From an uncultured Collinsella sp. (GTDB taxonomy: Bacteria > Actinomycetota > Coriobacteriia > Coriobacteriales > Coriobacteriaceae), in assembly GCA_900548515.1 (NCBI GenBank), contig URKU01000008.1:1-40602 (forward strand): a stretch of 40,602 nt of DNA, written 5' to 3'. The notes below the pieces were generated by a model. It saw only the letters and a program-made list of their open reading frames with translations, was not told where the DNA came from and ran no database searches. This document shows, one piece after another, positions 1-8,436 of this stretch (the first letter of the stretch is position 1; every line of letters starts with the position of its first letter). Made by a program: the position numbers and the translations under genes.

Positions 1-372
1 ATGAAGTGCCTGCGTGCCGCCCAGCATGCGCTGCAGCGCGGCGAAGACGTCTTGATCTTCCCCGAGGGCACGCGCATCCGCTCGCGCGAGATCAAGCCCG
101 AGGTCCACGGCGGTTTTGCGCTCATCGCCCAGATGGGCAAGGCACCCGTGAACCCGCTCGCCATCTGCGGCTGGTCCGACATCACGCCTGCGGGCAAAAA
201 GTTCATGCGTCCCAAAAAATGTTGGATCCGCGCCGGCAAGGCCGTCTCGCTTTCCGACGCGCCGGCCGGGCTTAAGCGCACGGAGCGTCTGACCTGGTTT
301 GAGTCCGAGGCCATGAACCGCGTCTACGCCATGCGAGACGAGCTGTGCGCCGAGCACCCGGGCAGGTTCTAG
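1..372 (+). CDS. plsC: 1-acyl-sn-glycerol-3-phosphate acyltransferase, 3' part only
   Basis: Acylates lysophosphatidic acid to phosphatidic acid at the membrane, the second acylation of phospholipid synthesis. The visible 123 residues hold the family's FPEGTR block (residues 20-25), followed by GGFALIAQMGKAPVNPLAI, which resembles the later conserved blocks with the essential proline. The N-terminal HX4D catalytic motif is absent, and the usual length is about 200-240 residues. The gene therefore very probably begins upstream of the window, and the ATG at base 1 is an internal Met. It ends at a TAG (370-372), two bases before ispH, so the two are co-transcribed. A plsC-ispH-DUF512-der-plsY-gpsA order fits a lipid and isoprenoid housekeeping operon. 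Confidence 0.88.
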   Translation: MKCLRAAQHALQRGEDVLIFPEGTRIRSREIKPEVHGGFALIAQMGKAPVNPLAICGWSDITPAGKKFMRPKKCWIRAGKAVSLSDAPAGLKRTERLTWFESEAMNRVYAMRDELCAEHPGRF

Positions 373-374
373 CC

Positions 375-1274
375 ATGGACGAGAACGTTATGGGCACCAC
401 CGCGACTGCATCCGACCAGGACGGCGCACCCACCATCGAGATCGCGGCCCACGCCGGCACCTGCTACGGCGTGCAGCGCGCGCTCGACATGGCGCTGGCC
501 GCCGCGCCCCAGGCAGGGGAGAGCGCTCAGGTCCACACCCTGGGGCCGCTCATCCACAACCCCATCGTCGTGCGCGAGCTCGCCGAGGCCGGCATTGGCT
601 TGGCCGACACCCTGGACGACGCGGCATCGGGCACCGTAATCATCCGCGCCCACGGCGTGGTGCCGCAGGTGATCGATGCGGCTCACGATCGCGGTCTTAC
701 CGTGGTCGACGCCACCTGCCCCTACGTGAAAAAGGTCCACGTGGCGGCGGAGCGCTTGGTACGCGAGGGCTATCACGTGGTAGTCGTGGGCGAGCCGGGC
801 CACCCCGAAGTCGAGGGCATCCTGGGCCACGCCGGCGATGATGCGCAAGTCGTAAGCTGTGCCGCTGACGCCGACGAGCTGTCGCTCAAGGGCAAGGTGG
901 GCCTCGTTGTGCAGACCACCCAAACCGCGCAGAACCTCGCCGAGGTCGTAGCTGCCATCACCCCGCGTGTGCAGGAACTGCGCGTGATCAACACGATCTG
1001 CGCCGCTACGAGCGAGCGCCAGCAGGCCGCCGCCGCACTTGCCAACCGCTGCGACTGCATGGTCGTCGTGGGCGGCAAAAACTCCGGCAACACCCGCCGT
1101 CTGGCGCAGATCTGCGCGGACGCCTGCGAGCGCACGCATCATATCGAGGAGGCAAGCGAGCTCGAGGCCGCGTGGTTTGTCGACGCGCGCCACATCGGTA
1201 TTACCGCCGGCGCTTCCACCCCGCAAGAACACATCGAACGCGCCGTCGCGCGCATCAAGGAGCTTTGCCGCTAA
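375..1274 (+). CDS. ispH: 4-hydroxy-3-methylbut-2-enyl diphosphate reductase
   Basis: Last enzyme of the MEP isoprenoid pathway. It reduces HMBPP to IPP and DMAPP with a [4Fe-4S] cluster in the cytosol. The predicted protein has 299 residues, normal for the family. The three cluster cysteines are visible: C30 (GTCYGVQRAL), C115 (ATCPYVKKVH) and C209 (NTICAATSER), at roughly the spacing of E. coli IspH. The TSER and GGKNSGNT blocks that bind the diphosphate are also present. The reading frame is open from 345, but the ATG at 375 gives a normal N-terminus and follows the plsC stop directly. The alternative start at 345 would overlap plsC by 28 bases. The next gene starts two bases after the stop. 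Confidence 0.95.
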   Translation: MDENVMGTTATASDQDGAPTIEIAAHAGTCYGVQRALDMALAAAPQAGESAQVHTLGPLIHNPIVVRELAEAGIGLADTLDDAASGTVIIRAHGVVPQVIDAAHDRGLTVVDATCPYVKKVHVAAERLVREGYHVVVVGEPGHPEVEGILGHAGDDAQVVSCAADADELSLKGKVGLVVQTTQTAQNLAEVVAAITPRVQELRVINTICAATSERQQAAAALANRCDCMVVVGGKNSGNTRRLAQICADACERTHHIEEASELEAAWFVDARHIGITAGASTPQEHIERAVARIKELCR

Positions 1275-1276
1275 TC

Positions 1277-2719
1277 ATGGACCAGACCGTACCCGCATAC
1301 GCCGCCGAGGTGGCCGATTACGGGCGCAGCCGCGACCCCGAGCCGGGTGAGGGCGCGCTCGTAAAGAGCGTGCGTCCCGAATCGCCCGCATGGGATGTGG
1401 GTATCGAGCCGGGAATGCGCGTGCTCACGGTCAACGGCGAGGCACTGACCGACATGATTGTGTGGCTCTGGGAGTCCGATGACGATACCGTCGAGTTGGA
1501 GGTTTTCGACCCGCGCGACGACACCGTCACCCCCGTCGAGCTCGACCGCTTCCCAGGAGAGGACTGGGGCTTGGAGTTCGATGGGCCCATCTTCGACGGC
1601 ATGCGCACCTGCGTGAACGCCTGCGTGTTCTGCTTTATGACCATGCTGCCCAAGGGCGGCCGCTCAACGCTCTATATTCGCGACGACGACTACCGCCTGA
1701 GCTTTTTGCAGGGCAACTTCGTCACGCTCACGAACCTCACCGACGAAGATGTTCAAAACGTCATCCAGCGCAACATGAGCCCCATGAACGTGTCGGTCCA
1801 TGCCGTGAGCCCCGACGTCCGTCGCCGCATGATGGGACGCAACGCCCAGCGCGGCATGGACGTGCTCGAGGCCATCATGGCCGCCGGCATCGAGATCCAC
1901 GCGCAGATTGTGTTGTGTCCCGGCATGAACGACGGCGAGGAGCTGCAAAAGACCCTGCGCTTTTGCGAGGAACACGAGCAGATCACGAGCCTGGGCATCG
2001 TGCCGCTGGGCTTTACCAAGCACCAGAATCGCTTTACCTGGTCATACAGCGACAAACCTGAGCTCGCGCGCGAGACCATCGCCATGATCCGCCCCTTCCA
2101 GGATCGTGCCTACGAACGCTTTGGCCGCCACACCTTCCAGATGAGCGACGAGTTCTATCTGGACGCCGGCATCGAGCCTCCCGAGGCGGACTTTTACGAC
2201 GGCTACCCGCAGTACTACGACGGCATCGGCATGATTCGCTCGTATCTAGACGAGACCGATGACGTGCTTGCCGCCGACGCCGAGCGTCTGGCCCACGTCC
2301 GCGCTGGCATCGCCGAGCGCAGCCAGCGTCTCCTGTGCCTCTCCGGCGCCAGCGCGCGTGACACCGTGGCGCGCTTTGTGGAGTCTCCACGGGGCCTTGC
2401 CGGCACCGTCACAGCCATCAAAAACCGCTACTTTGGAGGCAACGTGGACGTGACCGGCCTCATCGTCGCCTGCGACATCTTGGAGCAGCTGCCGCAGGAC
2501 CTGTCGGGGGTTATGCTCTTTGTGCCTAAGCTCATGTTCAACGCTGACGGCATGACGCTTGACGAGTATCATCGTGACGATTTACTCGCAAGCCTTACCA
2601 GTCGCGGCGCCGAGGCTCATGTGGTGTCGACCATGCCGCATGAGCTGCTCGATACCCTGGAGCATATCCTTGGCATTGTGCCTGCCGACTCTACTAATTC
2701 CGCTGACCCTACCCATTAA
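1277..2719 (+). CDS. DUF512 family radical-SAM-like protein with N-terminal PDZ domain
   Basis: A 480-residue protein of the widespread but poorly characterised DUF512 family. Residues about 26-90 form a PDZ-like domain (GALVKSVRPESPAWDVGIEPGMRVL). A radical-SAM-type cysteine triad follows at C112, C116 and C119 (CVNACVFCF), then the DDYRLSFLQGNF block typical of this family. The C-terminal third carries the DUF512 region (RYFGGNVDVTGLIVACDIL). By family knowledge it probably binds a [4Fe-4S] cluster and S-adenosylmethionine, but no reaction is known. It lies between ispH and der, where it is also found in many Clostridia and Actinobacteria. The frame extends upstream to 1172 inside ispH. The ATG at 1277 was chosen because it starts just before the PDZ domain and two bases after ispH. 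Confidence 0.85.
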   Translation: MDQTVPAYAAEVADYGRSRDPEPGEGALVKSVRPESPAWDVGIEPGMRVLTVNGEALTDMIVWLWESDDDTVELEVFDPRDDTVTPVELDRFPGEDWGLEFDGPIFDGMRTCVNACVFCFMTMLPKGGRSTLYIRDDDYRLSFLQGNFVTLTNLTDEDVQNVIQRNMSPMNVSVHAVSPDVRRRMMGRNAQRGMDVLEAIMAAGIEIHAQIVLCPGMNDGEELQKTLRFCEEHEQITSLGIVPLGFTKHQNRFTWSYSDKPELARETIAMIRPFQDRAYERFGRHTFQMSDEFYLDAGIEPPEADFYDGYPQYYDGIGMIRSYLDETDDVLAADAERLAHVRAGIAERSQRLLCLSGASARDTVARFVESPRGLAGTVTAIKNRYFGGNVDVTGLIVACDILEQLPQDLSGVMLFVPKLMFNADGMTLDEYHRDDLLASLTSRGAEAHVVSTMPHELLDTLEHILGIVPADSTNSADPTH

Positions 2720-2729
2720 AGGAGTGCAG

Positions 2730-4064
2730 ATGAAACCTATCGTCGCCGTCGTCGGACGCCCCAACGTGGGCAAGTCCACGCTCGTCAACCGCCTGGCCCA
2801 GACCTCGGACGCCATCGTCCATGAGTCCCGCGGCGTCACGCGCGACCGCTCGTACCACACGGCCGATTGGAACGGCCGCGAGTTCACCATCGTCGACACG
2901 GGCGGCATCGAACCGCTCAAGAGCGACGACGTCTTCGCCACGTCCATCCGCGACCAGGCCCTCGCCGCCGCCGAGGAAGCCGCCGTCATCCTGTTTGTTG
3001 TCGACGGCCGCACCGGCGTCACCGAGGAGGACGAGTCGGTCGCCCGCATGCTCAAGCGCTGCGACAAGCCGGTCTTTCTGCTGGTGAACAAGCTCGACAA
3101 CCCCGATCGCGAGAACGACAGCATCTGGGAGTTCTATTCGCTCGGCATCGGTGAGCCCACGCCGCTCTCGGCCCTGCATGGCCATGGCACGGGCGACCTG
3201 CTCGACGATATCGTGGCCCTGCTTCCGGAGGAAGAGGACGAGGTCGCCGATGAGTTCCCCGATGCGCTGAACGTCGCCATCATCGGCCGCCCCAATGCCG
3301 GTAAGTCGTCGCTGTTCAACCGCATCCTGGGCGCCGACCGCTCTATCGTGTCCAACATTGCCGGCACGACGCGCGACGCCATCGATACCGTCGTGGAGCG
3401 CAACGGCAAGCACTACCGCATGGTCGACACCGCGGGCATTCGCAAGAAGAGCACCGTGTACGAGAACATCGAGTACTACTCGATGGTCCGCGGCCTGCGC
3501 GCCATCGATCGCGCCGACGTGGCGCTGCTCGTCGTCGACGCCTCCGTGGGCGTTACCGAGCAGGACCAGAAGGTCATGGGCCTTGCCATCGAGCGCGGTT
3601 GTGCCATCGTGGTGCTGCTCAACAAGTGGGACCTGCTCGACGACGACCGCAAGCGCGAAGCTTGCATGGAGACCGTCGACCGCCGTCTGGGCGTCATGGC
3701 TCCCTGGGCGCAGTACCTGCGCATCTCGGCCCTCACCGGCCGCAGCGTCGAGAAGATCTGGGCAATGGTAGACGCCGCCGAAAAGACGCGCTCGCAAAAG
3801 ATCAGCACCTCGCGCCTCAACACGTTCCTCACTGACCTGCGCGAGTTTGGTCATACCGTGGTGGACGGCAAGCGCCGCCTGCGCATGCACTACGTGACCC
3901 AGACGGGCGTCAACCCGCCGACGTTCACGTTCTTCGTCAACCATAGTGATCTGGTCAACGACACCTACCAGCGCTACGTGGAGAACCGCATGCGCTCGAC
4001 CTTCAACTTTGCCGGCACGCCCATTCGACTCTTCTTTAGGAAGAAGGAGCAAAAGGATGCATAA
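2730..4064 (+). CDS. der: Ribosome-associated GTPase Der (EngA)
   Basis: Tandem-domain GTPase needed for late assembly of the 50S ribosomal subunit. Two complete G domains are visible. The first has GRPNVGKS at residues 9-16, a DTGG switch block and NKLD. The second starts near residue 185 with GRPNAGKS, DTAG and NKWD. A C-terminal KH-like domain follows (KRRLRMHYVTQTGVNPPTF) and the protein ends in a basic tail (FFRKKEQKDA). The length of 444 residues is normal. The ATG at 2730 has a good ribosome binding site (AAAGGAG, 2718-2724) and gives the canonical MKPIVAVVGRPNVGKS start. The stop overlaps the plsY start by eight bases, which suggests translational coupling. Confidence 0.97.
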   Translation: MKPIVAVVGRPNVGKSTLVNRLAQTSDAIVHESRGVTRDRSYHTADWNGREFTIVDTGGIEPLKSDDVFATSIRDQALAAAEEAAVILFVVDGRTGVTEEDESVARMLKRCDKPVFLLVNKLDNPDRENDSIWEFYSLGIGEPTPLSALHGHGTGDLLDDIVALLPEEEDEVADEFPDALNVAIIGRPNAGKSSLFNRILGADRSIVSNIAGTTRDAIDTVVERNGKHYRMVDTAGIRKKSTVYENIEYYSMVRGLRAIDRADVALLVVDASVGVTEQDQKVMGLAIERGCAIVVLLNKWDLLDDDRKREACMETVDRRLGVMAPWAQYLRISALTGRSVEKIWAMVDAAEKTRSQKISTSRLNTFLTDLREFGHTVVDGKRRLRMHYVTQTGVNPPTFTFFVNHSDLVNDTYQRYVENRMRSTFNFAGTPIRLFFRKKEQKDA

Positions 4065-4740
4065 TCCGATTCTGCTGACCGCCATCTGCGCCGTGGTCTC
4101 GTTCTTTATCGGAGCGATTCCGTTTGGCCTGATCCTGGGCCGCGTGTTCAACCACACCGACATTCGCAAGGCGGGCTCCGGCAACATCGGCACCACCAAC
4201 GCGCTGCGTGTGGCCGGTCCCAAGGTGGCCGCGCTCACGCTGCTGCTCGACTGCCTTAAGGGCGCCATCTGCGTCCTTATCGCCCGTCCGCTCATCGCGA
4301 GCGTGGGCTATGGCTTTCCTGTAAGCATCGTGGCGCCTGGAGCCCCCGGTGACTGGATGCTCGGCGTCATCTGCCTGGCTGCAGTGTGGGGCCACATCTT
4401 CTCGCCCTACCTCAACTTCCATGGCGGCAAGGGTATCGCCGTGGGCTTGGGCGTCATCCTCGCCTGGTACTGGCCCATCGGGCTTTCGCTGCTGGGCATG
4501 TTTATCGTGGCCGTCGCCATCACCAAGTTTGTGTCGGTAGGCTCGCTTGCCGCGGCCATCGGTCTTCCCATCGCCGCCTGCGCGGTCTTTCCGTACAGCA
4601 GCCTGGGACTTAAGTTTTGCATGGCGATGATCGGCATCACCGTGGTGTGGGCCCATCGTGCGAACATCAAAAAGCTCATGACGGGTAAGGAGTCCAAGCT
4701 CTCGTTTACCAAGCGCGTCACCGAGCCCGACGATAAGTAG
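4057..4740 (+). CDS. plsY: Acyl-phosphate glycerol-3-phosphate acyltransferase
   Basis: Integral membrane enzyme that transfers an acyl group from acyl-phosphate to glycerol-3-phosphate, making lysophosphatidic acid, the substrate of PlsC. The 227-residue protein has about five hydrophobic segments and the family blocks GSGNIGTTNALRVAG (first loop) and HGGKGIAVGLGV. The start codon at 4057 lies inside the der stop region and is preceded by AAGGAG. Its substrate is made by the adjacent gpsA product, seven bases downstream, so plsY and gpsA form a functional pair with the plsC fragment at the left edge. Confidence 0.95.
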   Translation: MHNPILLTAICAVVSFFIGAIPFGLILGRVFNHTDIRKAGSGNIGTTNALRVAGPKVAALTLLLDCLKGAICVLIARPLIASVGYGFPVSIVAPGAPGDWMLGVICLAAVWGHIFSPYLNFHGGKGIAVGLGVILAWYWPIGLSLLGMFIVAVAITKFVSVGSLAAAIGLPIAACAVFPYSSLGLKFCMAMIGITVVWAHRANIKKLMTGKESKLSFTKRVTEPDDK

Positions 4741-4747
4741 GAGAGTC

Positions 4748-5755
4748 ATGAATGTTGCGCTGATTGGCTCTGGCTCCTGGGGAACCGCCGTCGCCGGCCT
4801 TGCCGCCGCGCGAGCCGAGCGCGTGACCATGTGGGCCCATAGCGAGCAGACGGCCGCCGGCATCAATGGCGAACACCGCAACCCCCGCTACCTTGTGGGC
4901 TACGAGCTGCCCGGCAACGTCGTCGCCACGACCGAGCTCGTGCAGGCGCTTGACGGCGCCGAGGCCATCATCTTTGCCGTTCCTTCGACGCACCTTCGCA
5001 GCGTGTGCCACCAGGCCGCGCCCTTTATCGCCGCCGATACCCCGGTGCTCTGCCTCACCAAGGGCATTGAGCCCGAGTCCGGCCTGCTCATGAGCGAGGT
5101 CATCGCCAGCGAGATCGGCAACGAGGCGCGCGTGGCGGCCCTCTCGGGCCCCAACCATGCCGAGGAGATCTGCCGCGGTGGACTTTCTGCCGCCGTCATC
5201 GCCAGCAAAGATCCGCAGATAGGGGAGACCTTTAAGGACCTGCTCCTATCCACAGCCTTCCGCATCTACCTGTCGCAGGACATGACCGGCGTCGAGGTTT
5301 GCGGCGCTATGAAAAACGTCATCGCTATCGTGTGCGGCATTTCCGCCGGTTCTGGTGCGGGCGACAACACGCTTGCCCTCATCATGACGCGTGGTCTGGC
5401 CGAGATCAGCCGTCTGGTACACGCCCGCGGTGGTCAAGCTATGACCTGCATGGGACTTGCCGGCATGGGCGACCTTATTGCCACCTGCACCTCGGAGCAT
5501 TCGCGCAACCGCACCTTTGGCTACGAGTTTGCCCACGGCGTGTCGCTCGACGAGTACCAGACGCGCACGCATATGGTTGTCGAGGGCGCCGTCGCGGCCC
5601 GCAGCGTGAGCGAGCTTGCCCGTTCACTGGGCGTAGACATTCCGCTCACCTTTGCCGTGGAGCAAACGCTCTACAACGGTGTTACTTTGGATAGGGCGCT
5701 CGAGATTCTTACCGATCGCGTCCCTTCTCAAGAGTTCTACGGACTCACCGACTAG
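4748..5755 (+). CDS. gpsA: Glycerol-3-phosphate dehydrogenase [NAD(P)+]
   Basis: Reduces dihydroxyacetone phosphate to sn-glycerol-3-phosphate, the backbone precursor for phospholipids; cytosolic. The 335-residue protein begins with a Rossmann glycine motif (GSGSWGTA, residues 7-14). The blocks LSGPNHAEEI, GAMKNVIAI (probable catalytic K189) and GLAGMGDLIATCTS are the standard C-terminal domain signatures. It is seven bases downstream of plsY with a short site (GGAGAGTC) before the ATG. The next gene, rpe, follows after 18 bases. Nothing in the sequence suggests loss of function. Confidence 0.96.
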   Translation: MNVALIGSGSWGTAVAGLAAARAERVTMWAHSEQTAAGINGEHRNPRYLVGYELPGNVVATTELVQALDGAEAIIFAVPSTHLRSVCHQAAPFIAADTPVLCLTKGIEPESGLLMSEVIASEIGNEARVAALSGPNHAEEICRGGLSAAVIASKDPQIGETFKDLLLSTAFRIYLSQDMTGVEVCGAMKNVIAIVCGISAGSGAGDNTLALIMTRGLAEISRLVHARGGQAMTCMGLAGMGDLIATCTSEHSRNRTFGYEFAHGVSLDEYQTRTHMVVEGAVAARSVSELARSLGVDIPLTFAVEQTLYNGVTLDRALEILTDRVPSQEFYGLTD

Positions 5756-5773
5756 CGCAGAAAGGCTTCTACC

Positions 5774-6445
5774 ATGGGTTCCATCAAAATCGCTCCGTCT
5801 GTCCTTTCGGCCGACATGGCCAACCTCAAGGGCGAACTCGACAAGATCGCCGGTGCCGACTACGTTCACTTCGACGTCATGGACGGCCACTTTACCGGCA
5901 ACCTGACCTTTGGCGTTGACATCCTTAAGGCCGTCAAGCACTCCACCAACGTGCCGGTCGATGCGCACCTCATGGTGTCGAACCCCGACGAGACAGTCGA
6001 TTGGTACGCCGATGCCGGTGCCGACATGATCACCGTGCACTACGAGGCCTCCACGCACCTGCACCGCACGCTCACACATCTGCAGCAGCGCGGCGTCAAG
6101 GCCGGCGTGGTGCTCAACCCCGCCACCCCCGTGTGCGTACTCGAGAGCATCATCGACGTCGTGGATATGGTGCTGTTGATGAGCGTGAACCCTGGCTTTG
6201 GCGGCCAGAGCTTTATCCCGGGCACGCTGCCTAAGCTGCACGAGCTCAAGGCCATGTGCGAGCGCCACGGCGTGTCGCCCCTCATCGAGGTCGACGGCGG
6301 CATTTCTTCCAAGAACATCGCCGAGGTCGTTAAGGCTGGCGCCAACGTGCTCGTTGCCGGCTCCGCCGTATTTAAGTCCGAAGATCCCGCCGCCGAGGTT
6401 GCGCTGCTGCAGAAGCTGGGCAACGAGGCTGCACAGGAGGCATAA
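5774..6445 (+). CDS. rpe: Ribulose-phosphate 3-epimerase
   Basis: Interconverts ribulose-5-phosphate and xylulose-5-phosphate in the pentose phosphate pathway. The 223-residue TIM-barrel protein shows all the usual blocks: APSVLSADMANL at the N-terminus, HFDVMDGHF (metal-binding His and Asp), DAHLMV, MSVNPGFGGQSFIP, and VDGGI followed by GANVLVAGSAVF for phosphate binding. The ATG at 5774 has AGAAAGG upstream. It lies between gpsA and the cysteine desulfurase gene with short gaps of 18 and 6 bases, so it probably belongs to the same transcript. It has no obvious pathway link to either neighbour. Confidence 0.96.
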   Translation: MGSIKIAPSVLSADMANLKGELDKIAGADYVHFDVMDGHFTGNLTFGVDILKAVKHSTNVPVDAHLMVSNPDETVDWYADAGADMITVHYEASTHLHRTLTHLQQRGVKAGVVLNPATPVCVLESIIDVVDMVLLMSVNPGFGGQSFIPGTLPKLHELKAMCERHGVSPLIEVDGGISSKNIAEVVKAGANVLVAGSAVFKSEDPAAEVALLQKLGNEAAQEA

Positions 6446-6451
6446 ACCCTT

Positions 6452-7630
6452 ATGACCGCAGGTCAAAACCGCATACCCGTGAATCTTGACTATGCCGCCT
6501 CGACGCCCATGCGCGCCGAGGCGCTCCTTGCGCAGCGCGAATATGACGACAGCGAGCTTGCCGGCGTCAACCCCAACTCGCTGCATTCGCTCGGCCGCAA
6601 GGCCGCCGCGCGCCTGGAGGTGGCACGTCGCGAGATTGCTCGCAGCTTTGGCGCGCGCGTTCGCCCGTCCGAGATCATCCTTACCAACGGCGGCACCGAG
6701 GCCAACCAGCTGGCGCTGCTCGGTCTTGCCGAGGGCGCTCGTCAGCGCGATCGAAAGCGCGATCGTGTCATCGTTTCGGCCATCGAGCACGATTCAATTC
6801 TGGACAACCTACCGCTGCTGCGCGCCGCCGGCTTTACCGTCGACCTGGTGCAGCCCTGCCGTGCAGGCTACATTGAGCCTGCCGCGCTTGTCGAGCTGCT
6901 CGGCGATGACGTGGCGCTCGTGAGCATTATGGTCGCCAACAACGAGACCGGCGTGGTGCAGCCCATCCGCGAACTGGCCGCCGCCACACATGCCGCCGGC
7001 GCCTTGTTTCATACCGATGCCATCCAGGGCTACTTACATATTCCGCTCGATGTCACCGAGCTGGGCGTCGATGCCATGACCGTTGCCGCGCACAAGATCG
7101 GCGGCCCTGTGGCATCCGGCGCGCTCTACCTTAAGAGCCGCACGCCGCTGCGTCCGCGCATCTTTGGCGGTGGACAGGAAGCCGGCCGTCGCGCCGGTAC
7201 GCAGGATCTGCGCACGCAGCTGGCTTTTGCCGCTGCCGCCAGCGCACTGGCGCCCCATGTGGCCCAGGAGCGCGCGACGCTGCAGGCCCTGGCCGATAAG
7301 CTCTACGCCATGCTTACGGCCCATCCGCGCATTCACGCCACCATGGGCGACTACGAGCAGGTCGACCGTCTGCCCGGCATGGTATCAATCTACATTGATG
7401 GCATGGACTCCGAGGAGCTCATCATTAAGCTCGACGCCGCCGGCTTTGAGGTATCGGCCGGTTCTGCCTGCTCGAGCGGCAGCATGGATCCGAGCCATGT
7501 GCTCAGCGCCATGGGTATTGGCCGCGAACAGGCTCTGGGTGCACTGCGTATCTCCTTCGATGACCGCGTGAATCCAGACGATCTGGACGACTTTGCCCAG
7601 ACGCTGCTCTCGATCGTAGGCGCCGCATGA
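6452..7630 (+). CDS. Cysteine desulfurase, NifS/IscS family
   Basis: PLP enzyme that removes sulfur from cysteine as an enzyme persulfide for Fe-S cluster assembly or tRNA thiolation. The 392-residue protein has the N-terminal LDYAASTP block, a TNGGTEANQLAL cofactor site, the PLP lysine K215 in AAHKIGGP and the catalytic cysteine C340 in GSACSSG, followed by PSHVL. The GSACSSG loop resembles the IscS/NifS (class I) type rather than SufS. No iscU or thiI homologue is adjacent, so its sulfur acceptor cannot be assigned from context. miaB and rimO, elsewhere in the window, are Fe-S enzymes that would need such an activity. The stop overlaps the next start by four bases. Confidence 0.93.
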   Translation: MTAGQNRIPVNLDYAASTPMRAEALLAQREYDDSELAGVNPNSLHSLGRKAAARLEVARREIARSFGARVRPSEIILTNGGTEANQLALLGLAEGARQRDRKRDRVIVSAIEHDSILDNLPLLRAAGFTVDLVQPCRAGYIEPAALVELLGDDVALVSIMVANNETGVVQPIRELAAATHAAGALFHTDAIQGYLHIPLDVTELGVDAMTVAAHKIGGPVASGALYLKSRTPLRPRIFGGGQEAGRRAGTQDLRTQLAFAAAASALAPHVAQERATLQALADKLYAMLTAHPRIHATMGDYEQVDRLPGMVSIYIDGMDSEELIIKLDAAGFEVSAGSACSSGSMDPSHVLSAMGIGREQALGALRISFDDRVNPDDLDDFAQTLLSIVGAA

Positions 7631-8436
7631 TCGTCGCCGAGCTCGAGCGTGCACTGCTGGCGCGCTACCCCAAGGCGGACACCGAGGGCTGGGATCACGT
7701 TGGGCTATCAGTGGGAGATCCCGCTGCTGAGATCACCGGTGTTGCCTGCGCGCTCGATGCGACCGAAGCTAATGTTCGCCGCGCCCAAGAAGGCGGCGCC
7801 AACGTGCTGCTGACGCATCATCCCATATACATCAAGGCGCCCGAGGCGTTTTGTCCGTCGGATTCCGCACGCCCCCAATGCAGCGCGGCGCTCTACGAGG
7901 CAGCGCGTTGCGGCGTGAGCATTATCTCGCTCCACACCAACCTGGACCGCTCGCACGAAGCCCGCGTCTGCCTGAGTGAGCTGCTGGGTGCCGTACCCGT
8001 GAGCTCACTGGAGCACGTGGACGACCCCGAGCCGACCGGCCTGGGCGCGCTTGCAACGCTCAACGACCCGTGCACGCTGCGCGATCTTGCCACCCGTGCT
8101 GCCACAGCCTTCGGCAGCGACCCGCGTGTGTGGGGCGAAGCCGATCGCCCGTGCCGCACCGTCGCCATTTTGGGCGGCTCCCTGGGCGGCGATGGCGAGC
8201 TCGCCATCGCCGCGGGTGCGGATGTCGTCGTGACGGGCGAGGCGGGCTATCACGTGGCGCAGGACCTCGCTCTGCGCGGTCTGGGCGTCATCTTGCTCGG
8301 CCACGACCGCTCCGAGGAGCCGTTCGTTGATATATTGATGAACTCTGCAGTTGACGCCGGGGTCAACCCCCGTCATGCGATTAAAATACTGAACCCTTGC
8401 CAATGGTGGACTGTGACAAAAGGAGAGAACTTATGA
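7627..8436 (+). CDS. Nif3-like dinuclear metal-centre hydrolase-like protein
   Basis: Member of the NIF3/YbgI/YqfO family (often misnamed GTP cyclohydrolase I type 2), whose true substrate is unsettled. The 269-residue protein has the N-terminal WDHVGLSVGDP block, the metal-binding LLTHHPIYIK motif and HTNLD, and near the C-terminus a GEAGYHVAQDLALRGLGVI segment followed by GHDRSEE, consistent with a two-metal site. It lacks the PII-like insert of some family members. It overlaps the desulfurase gene by an ATGA and its own stop overlaps the next start by another ATGA, so three genes are translationally linked. In many Gram-positive genomes this gene precedes the coiled-coil zinc-ribbon gene, as here. 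Confidence 0.88.
   Translation: MIVAELERALLARYPKADTEGWDHVGLSVGDPAAEITGVACALDATEANVRRAQEGGANVLLTHHPIYIKAPEAFCPSDSARPQCSAALYEAARCGVSIISLHTNLDRSHEARVCLSELLGAVPVSSLEHVDDPEPTGLGALATLNDPCTLRDLATRAATAFGSDPRVWGEADRPCRTVAILGGSLGGDGELAIAAGADVVVTGEAGYHVAQDLALRGLGVILLGHDRSEEPFVDILMNSAVDAGVNPRHAIKILNPCQWWTVTKGENL

Noticed and set aside
2709..4295. 528-codon minus-strand frame opposite der
   Set aside because: Antisense shadow of a clear GTPase gene; no ribosome binding site or recognised domain.
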